In this document: piece after piece, positions 40,735 through 52,975 of the stretch
Numbering within the stretch: the stretch's first letter is position 1
Layout of the letters: each line of letters opens with the position of its first letter
Assembly: GCA_905221605.1 (NCBI GenBank)
Contig: CAJNDS010001813.1
Location: 62,001-126,000, forward strand
From: Symbiodinium natans
Taxonomy: Eukaryota; Sar; Dinophyceae; Suessiales; Symbiodiniaceae
Direction: 5' to 3'
Length of the DNA: 64,000 nucleotides
The notes under the pieces: model-generated
Seen by the model: the letters and a program-made list of their open reading frames with translations, nothing else
Database searches by the model: none
Told to the model about the DNA's origin: nothing
Made by a program: the position numbers and the translations under genes

Positions 40735-41048
40735 TGGAGCTTTGACCAAATAGCTCGCGCCAAAACTAGCTCCAGAAGTGTGTTTGCCACGCCTGCCAGG
40801 TTTGGGCGCTCTCTCTCCCTCTGGGGTTCTACAGCCACTCCTTTTGGGTTTTAGGGTTTTTGGCCCACGTTCCGCCGCGCCGCTCTCTCATTTATAAGAC
40901 AGCACGGAGGTATAAGTAAATTGCGATGTTTTTCCCTTTTCGGAGTGCTGCAATTTTTAGAACCCCGCGGGCCCATCTTGAAAACCCTATGACCTGCTGA
41001 TAGTAGCCACGCCTGCCAGGGTTTCGAGTGGGTTTGGGATGGGTTTAG
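40735..41048. repeat. Left flank module of the right satellite B array
   Basis: Contains 'tttgaccaaatagctcgcgc' at about 40741-40760, a telomere-like 'gggttttagggttttt' near 40845, and 'taagtaaattgcgatgttt' at 40913-40931. The first and third elements recur, in a related order, at the other end of the array (58429-58660). Confidence 0.65.
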
Positions 41049-44000
41049 GGACTTGTTTGCCCTGCCCCCCAATATAACCCAAAAAGTGCCCCGCCCCCCA
41101 AGGTGGGCCCAACTTGCCCAAGATGGACCCAAGAAGTGGCCGAAAGGCCTGTGCCCATTCCATTTGCTTATGACCGCCCAACCACACCCCTGCAAGACGC
41201 ACCTTTACAGCCCAAATTAACAGGCCTGCTTGTATTTTTACCCCCATGGTAGGACTGTAAGGTCCCAGGTCTGCTTGCTCTGCGAAAAGGTTCTATGGCC
41301 CGGGCAGGCCTGTTTCTGTTTTTCCCCATAGCAGGGCTGTAAGGTCCCACATCTGCTTGCTATGCGAAAAGGTTCTATGACCCGAATCTGGGTTTCAAGT
41401 TATCCCCTATACTAGGGCAGGCCTGTTTTTGCTTTTCCCCATAGTAGGGTTGTTTAGAGCAGGCCTGTTTTTGCTTTTCCCCACAGTAGGGCTGTAAGGT
41501 CCCAGGTCTGCTTGCTCTGCGAAAAGGTTCTATGGCCCGAATCTGGGTTTCAAGTTAAGGCGTGGTTTCCAAAAGCTTTTTGTGTCTCGGAAGGACGGGA
41601 GACCACTAGTAAGTGCCCCAGGACGATGAGTGGGGGATTCAAAGGGCTTCCGCAAGGGTTCCTTGGAATTCGTTTTGGGGTAATACGATACTATTCTCCC
41701 ACCGCGCTTTCCAAGGAACGCCCTTCCTACTATGCAGTCTGGGGCAGGGAGCTGTCCTTAAGGTTCCTTGGGCGGGTCGGGTTCATGCGACATGCAGGGT
41801 TTTTGGCTTCGAAACTACAGCCAACAGGTTCCTTTGTCGCTCCTTGCCCATTCCATTTGCTTATGGCACCGCCCAACCGCCCCTCCTTTGTCGCTCCTTG
41901 CCATTGATTTTGCGTGTGTTTTGCACATTAATGGGCTCTCAGGCCTTTCGGCCACTTCTTGGGCCCATCTTGGGGGGTGGGGCAAACAAGTCCTGTTTGC
42001 CCCGCCCCCCCAAGATAGGCCCAAGAAGTGGCCGAAACACCTGGACTTGTTTGCCCCCCCCCAAGATGGGCCCAAGAAGTGGCCGAAAGGACTGGACATG
42101 TTTGCACCACCCCCCAAGAAGGGCCCAAGAAGTGGCCGAAAGGCTTGGACTGTTTGCCCCGCCCCCCAAATTGGCCGAAAGGCCTGTGGACTTGTTTGCC
42201 CCACCCCCCAAGATGAGCCCAAGAAGTCGGAAGGCCTGGACTTGTTTGCCCCACCCCCCAAGAAGGGCCCAAGAAGCGGCCGAAAGGCCTGGACTTGTTT
42301 GCCCCGCCCCCCGAAGTGGCCGAAAGGCCTGGACTTGTTTGCCCTCCCCCCAAAGAAGGCCCAAGAAGTGGCCGAAAGGCCTGGACTTGTTTGCCCCGCC
42401 CCCCAAGATGGACCCAAGAAGTGGCCGAAAGGCCTAGAGCCCATTAATGACACGCTAGGGTTTATAAAGCAAGCCTGCCCTAGTATAGGGGATAACTTGA
42501 AACCCAGATTCGGGTCATAGAACCTTTTCGCATAGCAAGCAGATGTGGGACCTTACAGCCCTGCTATGGGGAAAAACAGAAACAGGCTTGCCCGGGCCAT
42601 AGAACCTTTTCGCAGAGCAAGCAGACCTGGGACCTTACAGTCCTACTATGGGGGTAAAAATAGAAGCAGGCCTCTTAATTTGGGCTGTAAAGGTGCGTCT
42701 TGCAGGGGTGTGGTTGGGCGGTGCCATAAGCAAATGGAATGGGCACAGGCCTTTCGGCCACTTCTTGGGTCCATCTTGGATAAGTCCAGGCCTTTCGGCC
42801 ACTTCTTGGGCCCACCTTGGGGGCGGGCAAACAAGTCCAGACTTTCGGCCACTTTTGGGGTCATATTGGGGGGCGGGGCAAACAAGTCCAGGCCTTTCCG
42901 GCCACTTCTTAGGCCCATCTTGGGGGGCGGGGAAAACAAGTCCAGGCCTTTCCGCCACTTCTTGGGCCTATCTTGGGGGGCGGGGCAAACAAGTCCAGGC
43001 CTTTCGGCCACTTCTTGGGTCCATCTTGGGGGGCGGGGCAAAGAAGTCCAGGCCTTTCGGCCACTTCTTGGGCCTTTTTTGGGGGGAGGGCAAACAAGGC
43101 CACTTCGGGGGGGGCAAACAAGTCCAGGCCTTTCGGCCACTTCTTGGGCCCTTTTTGGGAGTGGGGCAAACAAGTCCAGTTCTTCCGGCCACTTCTTGGG
43201 GGGCGGGGCAAACAAGTCCACAGGCCTGTCGGCCACTTCGGGGGGCGGGGCAAACAAGTCCAGGCCTTTCGGCCACTTCTTGGGCCCTTCTTGGGCCCTT
43301 CTTGGGGGTGGGGCAAACAAGTCCAGGCCGGCCACTTCTTGGGCGCATCTTGGGGGGTGGGGCAAACAAGTCCTCCCCATGTTTGCCGCGCCCCCCGAAG
43401 TGGCCGAAAGGCCTGGACTTGTTTGCCCCGCCCCCCAAGGTGGGCCCAAGAAGTGGCCGAAAGGCCTGGACTTGTCCAAGATGGACCCAAAAAGTGGCCG
43501 AAAGGCCTGTGCCCATTCCATTTGCTTATGGCACCGCCCAACCACACCCCTGCAAGACGCACCTTTGCAGCCCAAATTAACAGGCCTGCTTTTATTTTTA
43601 CCCCCATAGTAGGACTGTAAGGTCCCAGGTCTGCTTGCTTTGCGAAAAGGTTCTATGGGCCGGGCAGGCCTGTTTTTGTTTTTCCCCATAGCAGGGCTGT
43701 AAGGTCCCACATCTGCTTGCTATGCGAAAAGGTTCTATGACCCGAATCTGGGTTTCAAGTTATCCCCTATACTAGGGCAGGCATGTTTTTGCTTTTCCTC
43801 ATAGTAGGGCTGTTTAGGGCAAGCCTGTTTTTGCTTTTCCCCATAGTAGGGCTGCAAGGTCCCAGGTCTGCTTGCTCTGCGAAAAGGTTCTATGGCCCGA
43901 ATCTGGGTTTCTGGGCGGTGCCATAAGCAAATGGAATGGGCAAGGAGCGACAAAGGAACCTGTTGGCTGTAGTTTCGAAGCCAAAAACCCTGCATTGGAC

Positions 44001-46595
44001 TTGTTTTCCCCCCCGAAGATGGGCCCAAGAAGTGGCCGAAAGGCCTGGACATGTTTGCACCACCCCCCAAGAAGGGCCCAAGAAGTGGCCGAAAGGCTTG
44101 GACTTGTTTGCCCCGCCCCCCAAATTGGCCGAAAGGCCTGTGGACTTGTTTGCCCCACCCCCCAAGATGAGCCCAAGAAGTCGGAAGGCCTGGACTTGTT
44201 TGCCCCACCCCCCAAGAAGGGCCCAAGAAGTGGCCAAAAGGCCTGGACTTGTTTGCCCCGCCCCCCGAAGTGGCCGAAAGGCCTGGACTTGTTTGCCCTC
44301 CCCCCAAAAAAGGCCCAAGAAGTGGCCGAAAGGCCTGGTCTTGTTTGCCCCGCGCCAGAAGATGGACCCAAGAAGTGGCCGAAAGGCCTAGAGCCCATTT
44401 ATGTGCAAAACACACGCTAGGGTTTATAAAGCAAAAACAAGCCTGCCCTAGTATAGGGGATAACTTGAAACCCAGATTCGGGTCATAGAACCTTTTCGCA
44501 TAGCAAGCAGATGTGGGACCTTACAGCCCTGCTATGGGGAAAGACAGAAACAGGCTTGCCCGGGCCATAGAACCTTTTCGCAGAGCAAGCAGACCTGGGA
44601 CCTTACAGTCCTACTATGGGGGTAAAAATAAAAGCAGGCCTGTTAATTTGGGCTGTAAAGGTGCGTCTTGCAGGGGTGTGGTTGGGCGGTGCCATAAGCA
44701 AATGGAATGGGCACAGGCCTTTCGGCCACTTCTTGGGTCCATCTTGGATAAGTCCAGGCCTTTCGGCCACTTCTTGGGCCCACCTTGGGGGGCGGGGCAA
44801 ACAAGTCCAGGCCTTTCGGCCACTTTTCGGGTTATATTGGGGGGCGGGGCAAACAAGTCCAGGCCTTTCCGGCCACTTCTTAGGCCCATCTTCGGGGGCG
44901 GGGAAAACAAGTCCAGGCCTTTGCGCCACTTCTTGGGCCTATCTTGGGGGGCGGGGCAAACAAGTCCAGGCCTTTCGGCCACTTCTTGGGTCCATCTTGG
45001 GGGGCGGGGCAAAGAAGTCCAGGCCTTTCGGCCACTTCTTGGGCTCATCTGAGGGCAAACAAGTCCAGGCCTTCCGGCCACTTCTTGGGCTCATCTTCGG
45101 GGGCGGGGCAAACAAGTCCACAGGCCTGTCGGCCACTTCGGGGGGCGGGGCAAACAAGTCCAGGCCTTTCGGCCACTTCTTGGGCCCTTCTTGGGCCCTT
45201 CTTGGGGGGTGGGGCAAACAAGTCCAGGCCTTTCGGCCACTTCTTGGGCCCATCTTGGGGGGTGGGGCAAACAAGTCCTCCCCATGTTTGCCGCGCCCCC
45301 CGAAGTGGCCGAAAGGCCTGGACTTGTTTGCCCCCCCCCCCCAAGGGGGGCCCAAGAAGTGGCCGAAAGGCCTGTCCAAGATGGACCCAAGAAGTGGCCG
45401 AAAGGCCTGTGCCCATTCCATCTGCTTATGGCACCGCCCAACCACACCCCTGCAAGACGCACCTTTACAGCCCAAATTAACAGGCCTGCTCTTATTTTTA
45501 CCACCATAGTGGGACTGTAAGGTCCCAGGTCTGCTTGCTCTGCGAAAAGGTTCTATGGCCCGGGCAGGCCTGTTTTTGTTTTTCCCCATAGCAGGGCTGT
45601 AAGGTCCCACATCTGCTTGCTATGCGAAAAGGTTCTATGACCCGAATCTGGGTTTCAACTTATCCCCTATACTAGGGCAGGCATGTTTTTGCTTTTCCTC
45701 ATAGTAGGGCTGTTTAGGGCAAGCCTGTTTTTGCTTTTCCCCATAGTAGGGCTGCAAGGTCCCAGGTCTGCTTGCTCTGCGAAAAGGTTCTATGGCCCGA
45801 ATCTGGGTTTCTGGGCGGTGCCATAAGCAAATGGAATGGGCAAGGAGCGACAAAGGAACCTGTTGGCTGTAGTTTCGAAGCCAAAAACCCTGCATTTGAG
45901 AGGCTCTTGTGAGGAAGCAGGATTTTAAACACCTAAAACATCTCAATTTACTTAAACCACCCTCTTTGAGGCTCTTGTGAGGAAGCAGGATTTTAGACAC
46001 CTGCCCATTCCATGTGCTTATGGCACCGCCCAACCACACCCCAAACACTTCCCTCCAAGACGCACCTCTTGCGAGGAAGCAGGATTTTGAACACCTGCCC
46101 ATTCCATTTGCTTATGGCACCGCCCAACCACACCCCAAACACTTCCCTCCAAGACGCACCTCTTGCGAGGAAGCAGGATTTTAAACACCTGCCCATTCCA
46201 TTTGCTTATGGCACCGCCCAACCACACCCCTGCAAGACGCACCTTTACAGCCCAAATTAGCAGGCCTGCTTTTATTTTTTCCCCCATAGTAGGGCTGTAA
46301 GGTCCCAGGTCTGCTTGCTCTGCGAAAAGGTCCTATGGCCCGGGCAGGCCTGTTTTTGTTTTCCCCATAGCAGGGCTGTAAGGTCCCACATCTGCTTGCT
46401 ATGCGAGAAGGTTCTATGGCCCGAATCTGGGTTTCAAGTTATCCCCTATACTAGGGCAGGCCTGTTTTTGCTTTTCCCCATAGTAGGGTTGTTTAGAGCA
46501 GGCCTGTTTTTGCTTTTCCCCATAGTACGGCTGTAAGGTCCCAGGTCTGCTTGCTCTGCGAAAAGGTTCTATGGCCCGAATCTGGGTTTCAAGTT

Positions 46596-46830
46596 AAGGC
46601 GTGGTTTCCAAAAGCCTTTTGTGTCTCGGAAGGACGGGAGACCACTTGTAAGTGCCCCAGGACGATGAGGGGGGATTCAGAGGGCTTCCGCAAGGGTTCC
46701 TTGGAATTCGTTTTGGGGTAATACTATACTATTCTCCCACCGCGCTTTCCAAGGAACGCCCTTCCTACTATGCAGTCTGGGGCAGGGAGCTGTCCTTAAG
46801 GTTCCTTGGGCGGGTCGGGTTCATGCGACA
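46596..46830 (+). repeat. Module B4 of satellite B (type copy)
   Basis: About 235 bp unique to the right array. It carries 'ggttccttggaa' (46695-46706), its near-complement 'ttccaaggaac' (46747-46757) and a third 'aaggttccttggg' near 46799, so it can form a small foldback. Each copy ends with 'atgcagggtttttggcttcg', shared with the left array. Confidence 0.8.
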
Positions 46831-47460
46831 TGCAGGGTTTTTGGCTTCGAAACTACACCCAACAGGTTCCTTTGTCGCTCCTTGCCCATTCCATTTGCTT
46901 ATGGCACCGCCCAACCACACCCCTCCTTTGTCGCTCCTTGCCATTGATTTTGCGTGTGTTTTGCACATTAATGGGCTCTCAGGCCTTTCGGCCGCTTCTT
47001 GGGCCCATCTTGGGGGGTGGGGCAAACAAGTCCTGTTTGCCCCGCCCCCCCAAGATAGGCCCAAGAAGTGGCCGAAAGGCCTGGACTTTTTTGCCCCGCC
47101 CCCCAAGATGGGCGCAAGAAGTGGCCGAAAGGCCTGGACATGTTTGCACCACCCCCCAAGAAGGGCCCGAAAGGCTTGGACTTGTTTGCCCCGCCCCCCA
47201 AATTGGCCGAAAGGCCTGTGGACTTCGGAAGGCCTGGACTTGTTTGCCCCACCCCCCAAGAAGGGCCCAAGAAGTGGCCGAAAGGCCTGGACTTGTTTGC
47301 CCCGCCCCCCGAAGTGGCCGAAAGGCCTGGACTGGTTTGCCCCGCCCCCCAAGATGGACCCAAGAAGTGGCCGAAAGGCCTAGAGCCCATTAATGTGCAA
47401 AACACACGCTAGGGTTTATAAAGCAAAAACAAGCCTGCCCTAGATTCGGGTCATAGAGCA

Positions 47461-50233
47461 GATGTGGGACCTTACAGCCCTGCTATGGGGAAAAACAGAA
47501 ACAGGCCTGCCCGGGCCATAGAACCTTTTCGCAGAGCAAGCAGACCTGGGACCTTACAGTCCTACTATGGGGGTAAAAATACAAGCAGGCCTGTTAATTT
47601 GGGCTGCAAAGGTGCGTCTTGCAGGGGTGTGGTTGGGCGGTGCCATAAGCAAATGGAATGGGCACAGGCCTTTCGGCCACTTCTTGGGTCCATCTTGGAC
47701 AAGTCCAGGCCTTTCGGCCACTTCTTGGGCCCACCTTGGGGGGCGGGGCAAACAAGTCCAGGCCTTTCGGCCACTTTTTGGGTTATATTGGGGGGCGGGG
47801 CAAACAAGTCCAGGCCTTTCCGGCCACTTCTTAGGCCCATCTTGAAGGGCGGGGAAAACAAGTCCAGGCCTTTGCACCACTTCTTGGGCCTATCTTGAAG
47901 GGCGGGGCAAACAAGTCCAGGCCTTTCGGCCACTTCTTGGGTCCATCTTGGGGGGCGGGGCAAAGAAATCCAGGCCTTTCGGCCTAACAGGCCTGCTTGT
48001 ATTTTTACCCCCATAGTAGGACTGTAAGGTCCCTGGTCTGCTTGCTCTGCGAAAAGGTTCTATGGCCCGGGCAGGCCTGTTTCTGTTTTTCCCCATAGCA
48101 GGGCTGTAAGGTCCCACATCTGCTTGCTATGCGAAAAGGTTCTATGACCCGAATCTGGGTTTCAAGTTATCCCCTGTACTAGGGCAGGCCTGTTTTTGCT
48201 TTTCCTCATAGCTGTTTTTGCTTTTCCCCATAGTAGGGCTGCAAGGTCCCAGGTCTGGTTGCTCTGCGAAAAGGTTCTATGGCCCGAATCTGGGTTTCTG
48301 GGCGGTGCCATAAGCAAATGGAATGGGCAAGGAGCGACAAAGGAACCTGTTGGCTGTAGTTTCGAAGCCAAAAACCCTGAGGCCTTCCGACTTCTTGGGC
48401 TCATCTTGGGGGGTGGGGCAAACAAGTCCACAGGCCTTTCGGCCACTTCGGGGGGCGGGGCAAACAAGTCCAAACAGCCCTACTATGGGGAGGACTGGTT
48501 TGCCCCACCCCCCAAGAAGGGCCCAAGAAGGGCCCAAGAAGTGGCCGAAAGGCCTCTTGTTTGCCCCGCCCCCCAAGATGAGCCCAAGAAGTGGCCGAAA
48601 GGCCTGGACTTGTTTGCCCCGCCCCCCGAAGTGGCCGAAAGGCCTGGACTTGTTTGCCCTCCCCCCAAAAAAGGCCCAAGAAGTGGCCGAAAGGCCTGGA
48701 CTTCTTTGCCCCGCCCCCCAAGATGGACCCAAGAAGTGGCCGGCCTGGACTTGTTTGCCCCGCCCCCCAATATAATCCAAAAAGTGGCCGAAAGGCCTGG
48801 ACTTGTTTGCCCCGCCCCCCAAGGTGGGCCCAACTTGTCCAAGATGGACCCAAGAAGTGGCCGAAAGGCCTGTGCCCATTCCATTTGCTTATGACCACCC
48901 AACCACACCCCTGCAAGACGCACCTTTACAGCCCAAATCAACAGGCCTGCTTGTGTTTTTACCCACATAGTAGGACTGTAAGGTCCCAGGTCTGCTTGCT
49001 CTGCGAAACGGTTCTATGGCCCGGGCAGGCCTGTTTCTGTTTTTCCCCATAGCAGGGCTGTAAGGTCCCACATCTGCTTGCTATGCGAAAAGGTTCTATG
49101 ACCCGAATCTGGGTTTCAAGTTATCCCCTATGCTAGAACACTCTTTGTTTTTGCTTTTCCCCATAGTAGGGCTGTTTAGAGCAGGCCTGTTTTTGCTTTT
49201 CCCCATAGTAGGGCTGTAAGGTCCCAGGTCTGCTTGCTCTGCGAAAAGGTTCTATGGCCCGAATCTGGGTTTCAAGTTAAGGCGTGGTTTCCAAAAGCCT
49301 TTTGTGTCTCGGAAGGACGGGAGACCACTAGTAAGTGCCCCAGGATGATGAGGGGGGATTCAGAGGGCTTCCGCAAGGGTTCCTTGGAATTCGTTTTGGG
49401 GGAATACTATACTATTCTCCCACCGCGCTTTCCAAGGAACGCCCTTGCTACTATGCAGTCTGGGGCAGGGAGCTGTCCTTAAGGTTCCTTGGGCGGGTCG
49501 GGTTCATGCGAAATGCAGGGTTTTTGGCTTCGAAACTACAGCCAACAGGTTCCCAACCACACCCCTCCTTTGTCGCTCCTTGCCATTGATTTTGCGTGTG
49601 TTTTGCACATTAATGGGCTCTCAGCCTTTCGGCCACTTCTTGGGCCCATCTTGGGGGGTGGGGCAAACAAGTCCTGTTTGCCCCGCCCCCCCAAGATAGG
49701 CCTAAGAAGTGGCCGAAAGGCCTGGACTTGTTTGCCCCGCCCCCCAAGATGGGCCCAAGAAGTGGCCGAAAGGCCTGGACATGTTTGCACCACCCCCCAA
49801 GAAGGGCCCAAGAAGTGGCCGAAAGGCTTGGACTTGTTTGCCCCACCCCCCAAATTGGCCGAAAGGCCTGTGGACTTGTTTGCCCCACCCCCCAAGATGA
49901 GCCCAAGAAGTCGGAAGGCCTGGACTTGTTTGCCTCACCCCCCAAGAAGGGCCCAAGAAGTGGCCGAAAGGCCTGGACTTGTTTGCCCCGCCCCCCGAAG
50001 TGGCCGAAAGGCCTGGACTTGTTTGCCCTCCCCCCAAAAAAGGCCCAAGAAGTGGCCGAAAGGCCTGGACTTGTTTGCCCCGCCCCCCAAGATGGACCCA
50101 AGAAGTGGCCGAAAGGCCTAGAGCCCATCAATGTGCAAAACACACGCTAGGGTTTATAAAGCAAGCCTGCCCTAGTATAGGGGATAACTTGAAACCCAGA
50201 TTCGGGTCATAGAACCTTTTCGCATAGCAAGCA
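47461..50233 (+). repeat. 2.75-kb higher-order unit, copy 1
   Basis: Almost base-for-base identical to the next unit at an offset of 2773 bases at its start and 2746-2747 bases later. The change reflects about 27 bases missing from copy 2 near 50925. Confidence 0.85.
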
Positions 50234-52975
50234 GATGTGGGACCTTACAGCCCTGCTATGGGGAAAAACAGAAACAGGCCTGCCCGGGCCATAGAACCTT
50301 TTCGCAGAGCAAGCAGACCTGGGACCTTACAGTCCTACTATGGGGGTAAAAATACAAGCAGGCCTGTTAATTTGGGCTGCAAAGGTGCGTCTTGCAGGGG
50401 TGTGGTTGGGCGGTGCCATAAGCAAATGGAATGGGCACAGGCCTTTCGGCCACTTCTTGGGTCCATCTTGGACAAGTCCAGGCCTTTCGGCCACTTCTTG
50501 GGCCCACCTTGGGGGGCGGGGCAAACAAGTCCAGGCCTTTCGGCCACTTTTTGGGTTATATTGGGGGGCGGGGCAAACAAGTCCAGGCCTTTCCGGCCAC
50601 TTCTTAGGCCCATCTTGAAGGGCGGGGAAAACAAGTCCAGGCCTTTGCACCACTTCTTGGGCCTATCTTGAAGGGCGGGGCAAACAAGTCCAGGCCTTTC
50701 GGCCACTTCTTGGGTCCATCTTGGGGGGCGGGGCAAAGAAATCCAGGCCTTTCGGCCTAACAGGCCTGCTTGTATTTTTACCCCCATAGTAGGACTGTAA
50801 GGTCCCTGGTCTGCTTGCTCTGCGAAAAGGTTCTATGGCCCGGGCAGGCCTGTTTCTGTTTTTCCCCATAGCAGGGCTGTAAGGTCCCACATCTGCTTGC
50901 TATGCGAAAAGGTTCTATGACCCGAATACTAGGGCAGGCCTGTTTTTGCTTTTCCTCATAGCTGTTTTTGCTTTTCCCCATAGTAGGGCTGCAAGGTCCC
51001 AGGTCTGGTTGCTCTGCGAAAAGGTTCTATGGCCCGAATCTGGGTTTCTGGGCGGTGCCATAAGCAAATGGAATGGGAAAGGAGCGACAAAGGAACCTGT
51101 TGGCTGTAGTTTCGAAGCCAAAAACCCTGAGGCCTTCCGACTTCTTGGGCTCATCTTCGGGGGTGGGGCAAACAAGTCCACCTTTCGGCCACTTCGGGGG
51201 GCGGGGCAAACAAGTCCAAACAGCCCTACTATGGGGAGGACTGGTTTGCCCCACCCCCCAAGAAGGGCCCAAGAAGGGCCCAAGAAGTGGCCGAAAGGCC
51301 TCTTGTTTGCCCCGCCCCCCAAGATGAGCCCAAGAAGTGGCCGAAAGGCCTGGACTTGTTTGCCCCGCCCCCCGAAGTGGCCGAAAGGCCTGGACTTGTT
51401 TGCCCTCCCCCCAAAAAAGGCCCAAGAAGTGGCCGAAAGGCCTGGACTTCTTTGCCCCGCCCCCCAAGATGGACCCAAGAAGTGGCCGGCCTGGACTTGT
51501 TTGCCCCGCCCCCCAATATAACCCAAAAAGTGGCCGAAAGGCCTGGACTTGTTTGCCCCGCCCCCCAAGGTGGGCCCAACTTGTCCAAGATGGACCCAAG
51601 AAGTGGCCGAAAGGCCTGTGCCCATTCCATTTGCTTATGACCGCCCAACCACACCCCTGCAAGACGCACCTTTACAGCCCAAATTAACAGGCCTGCTTGT
51701 GTTTTTACCCACATAGTAGGACTGTAAGGTCCCAGGTCTGCTTGCTCTGCGAAACGGTTCTATGGCCCGGGCAGGCCTGTTTCTGTTTTTCCCCATAGCA
51801 GGGCTGTAAGGTCCCACATCTGCTTGCTATGCGAAAAGGTTCTATGACCCGAATCTGGGTTTCAAGTTATCCCCTATGCTAGAACACTCTTTGTTTTTGC
51901 TTTTCCCCATAGTAGGGTTGTTTAGAGCAGGCCTGTTTTTGCTTTTCCCCATAGTAGGGCTGTAAGGTCCCAGGTCTGCTTGCTCTGCGAAAAGGTTCTA
52001 TGGCCCGAATCTGGGTTTCAAGTTAAGGCGTGGTTTCCAAAAGCCTTTTGTGTCTCGGAAGGACGGGAGACCACTAGTAAGTGCCCCAGGACGATGAGGG
52101 GGGATTCAGAGGGCTTCCGCAAGGGTTCATTGGAATTCGTTTTGGGGTAATACTATACTATTCTCCCACCGCGCTTTCCAAGGAACGCCCTTCCTACTAT
52201 GCAGTCTGGGGCAGGGAGCTGTCCTTAAGGTTCCTTGGGCGGGTCGGGTTCATGCGAAATGCAGGGCTTTTGGCTTCGAAACTACAGCCAACAGGTTCCC
52301 AACCACACCCCTCCTTTGTCGCTCCTTGCCATTGATTTTGCGTGCGTTTTGCACATTAATGGGCTCTCAGGCCTTTCGGCCACTTCTTGGGCCCATCTTG
52401 GGGGGTGGGGCAAACAAGTCCTGTTTGCCCCGCCCCCCCAAGATAGGCCCAAGAAGTGGCCGAAAGGCCTGGACTTGTTTGCCCCGCCCCCCAAGATGGG
52501 CCCAAGAAGTGGCCGAAAGGCCTGGACATGTTTGCACCACCCCCCAAGAAGGGCCCAAGAAGTGGCCGAAAGGCTTGGACTTGTTTGCCCCACCCCCCAA
52601 ATTGGCCGAAAGGCCTGTGGACTTGTTTGCCCCACCCCCCAAGATGAGCCCAAGAAGTCGGAAGGCCTGGACTTGTTTGCCTCACCCCCCAAGAAGGGCC
52701 CAAGAAGTGGCCGAAAGGCCTGGACTTGTTTGCCCCGCCCCCCGAAGTGGCCGAAAGGCCTGGACTTGTTTGCCCTCCCCCCAAAAAAGGCCCAAGAAGT
52801 GGCCGAAAGGCCTGGACTTGTTTGCCCCGCCCCCCAAGATGGACCCAAGAAGTGGCCGAAAGGCCTAGAGCCCATTAATGACACGCTAGGGTTTATAAAG
52901 CAAGCCTGCCCTAGTATAGGGGATAACTTGAAACCCAGATTCGGGTCATAGAACCTTTTCGCATAGCAAGCAGAT
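50234..52975 (+). repeat. 2.75-kb higher-order unit, copy 2
   Basis: Direct tandem partner of 47461-50233, with only a few substitutions and small indels. The similarity continues a short way beyond, into the start of the next, shortened unit. Confidence 0.85.
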
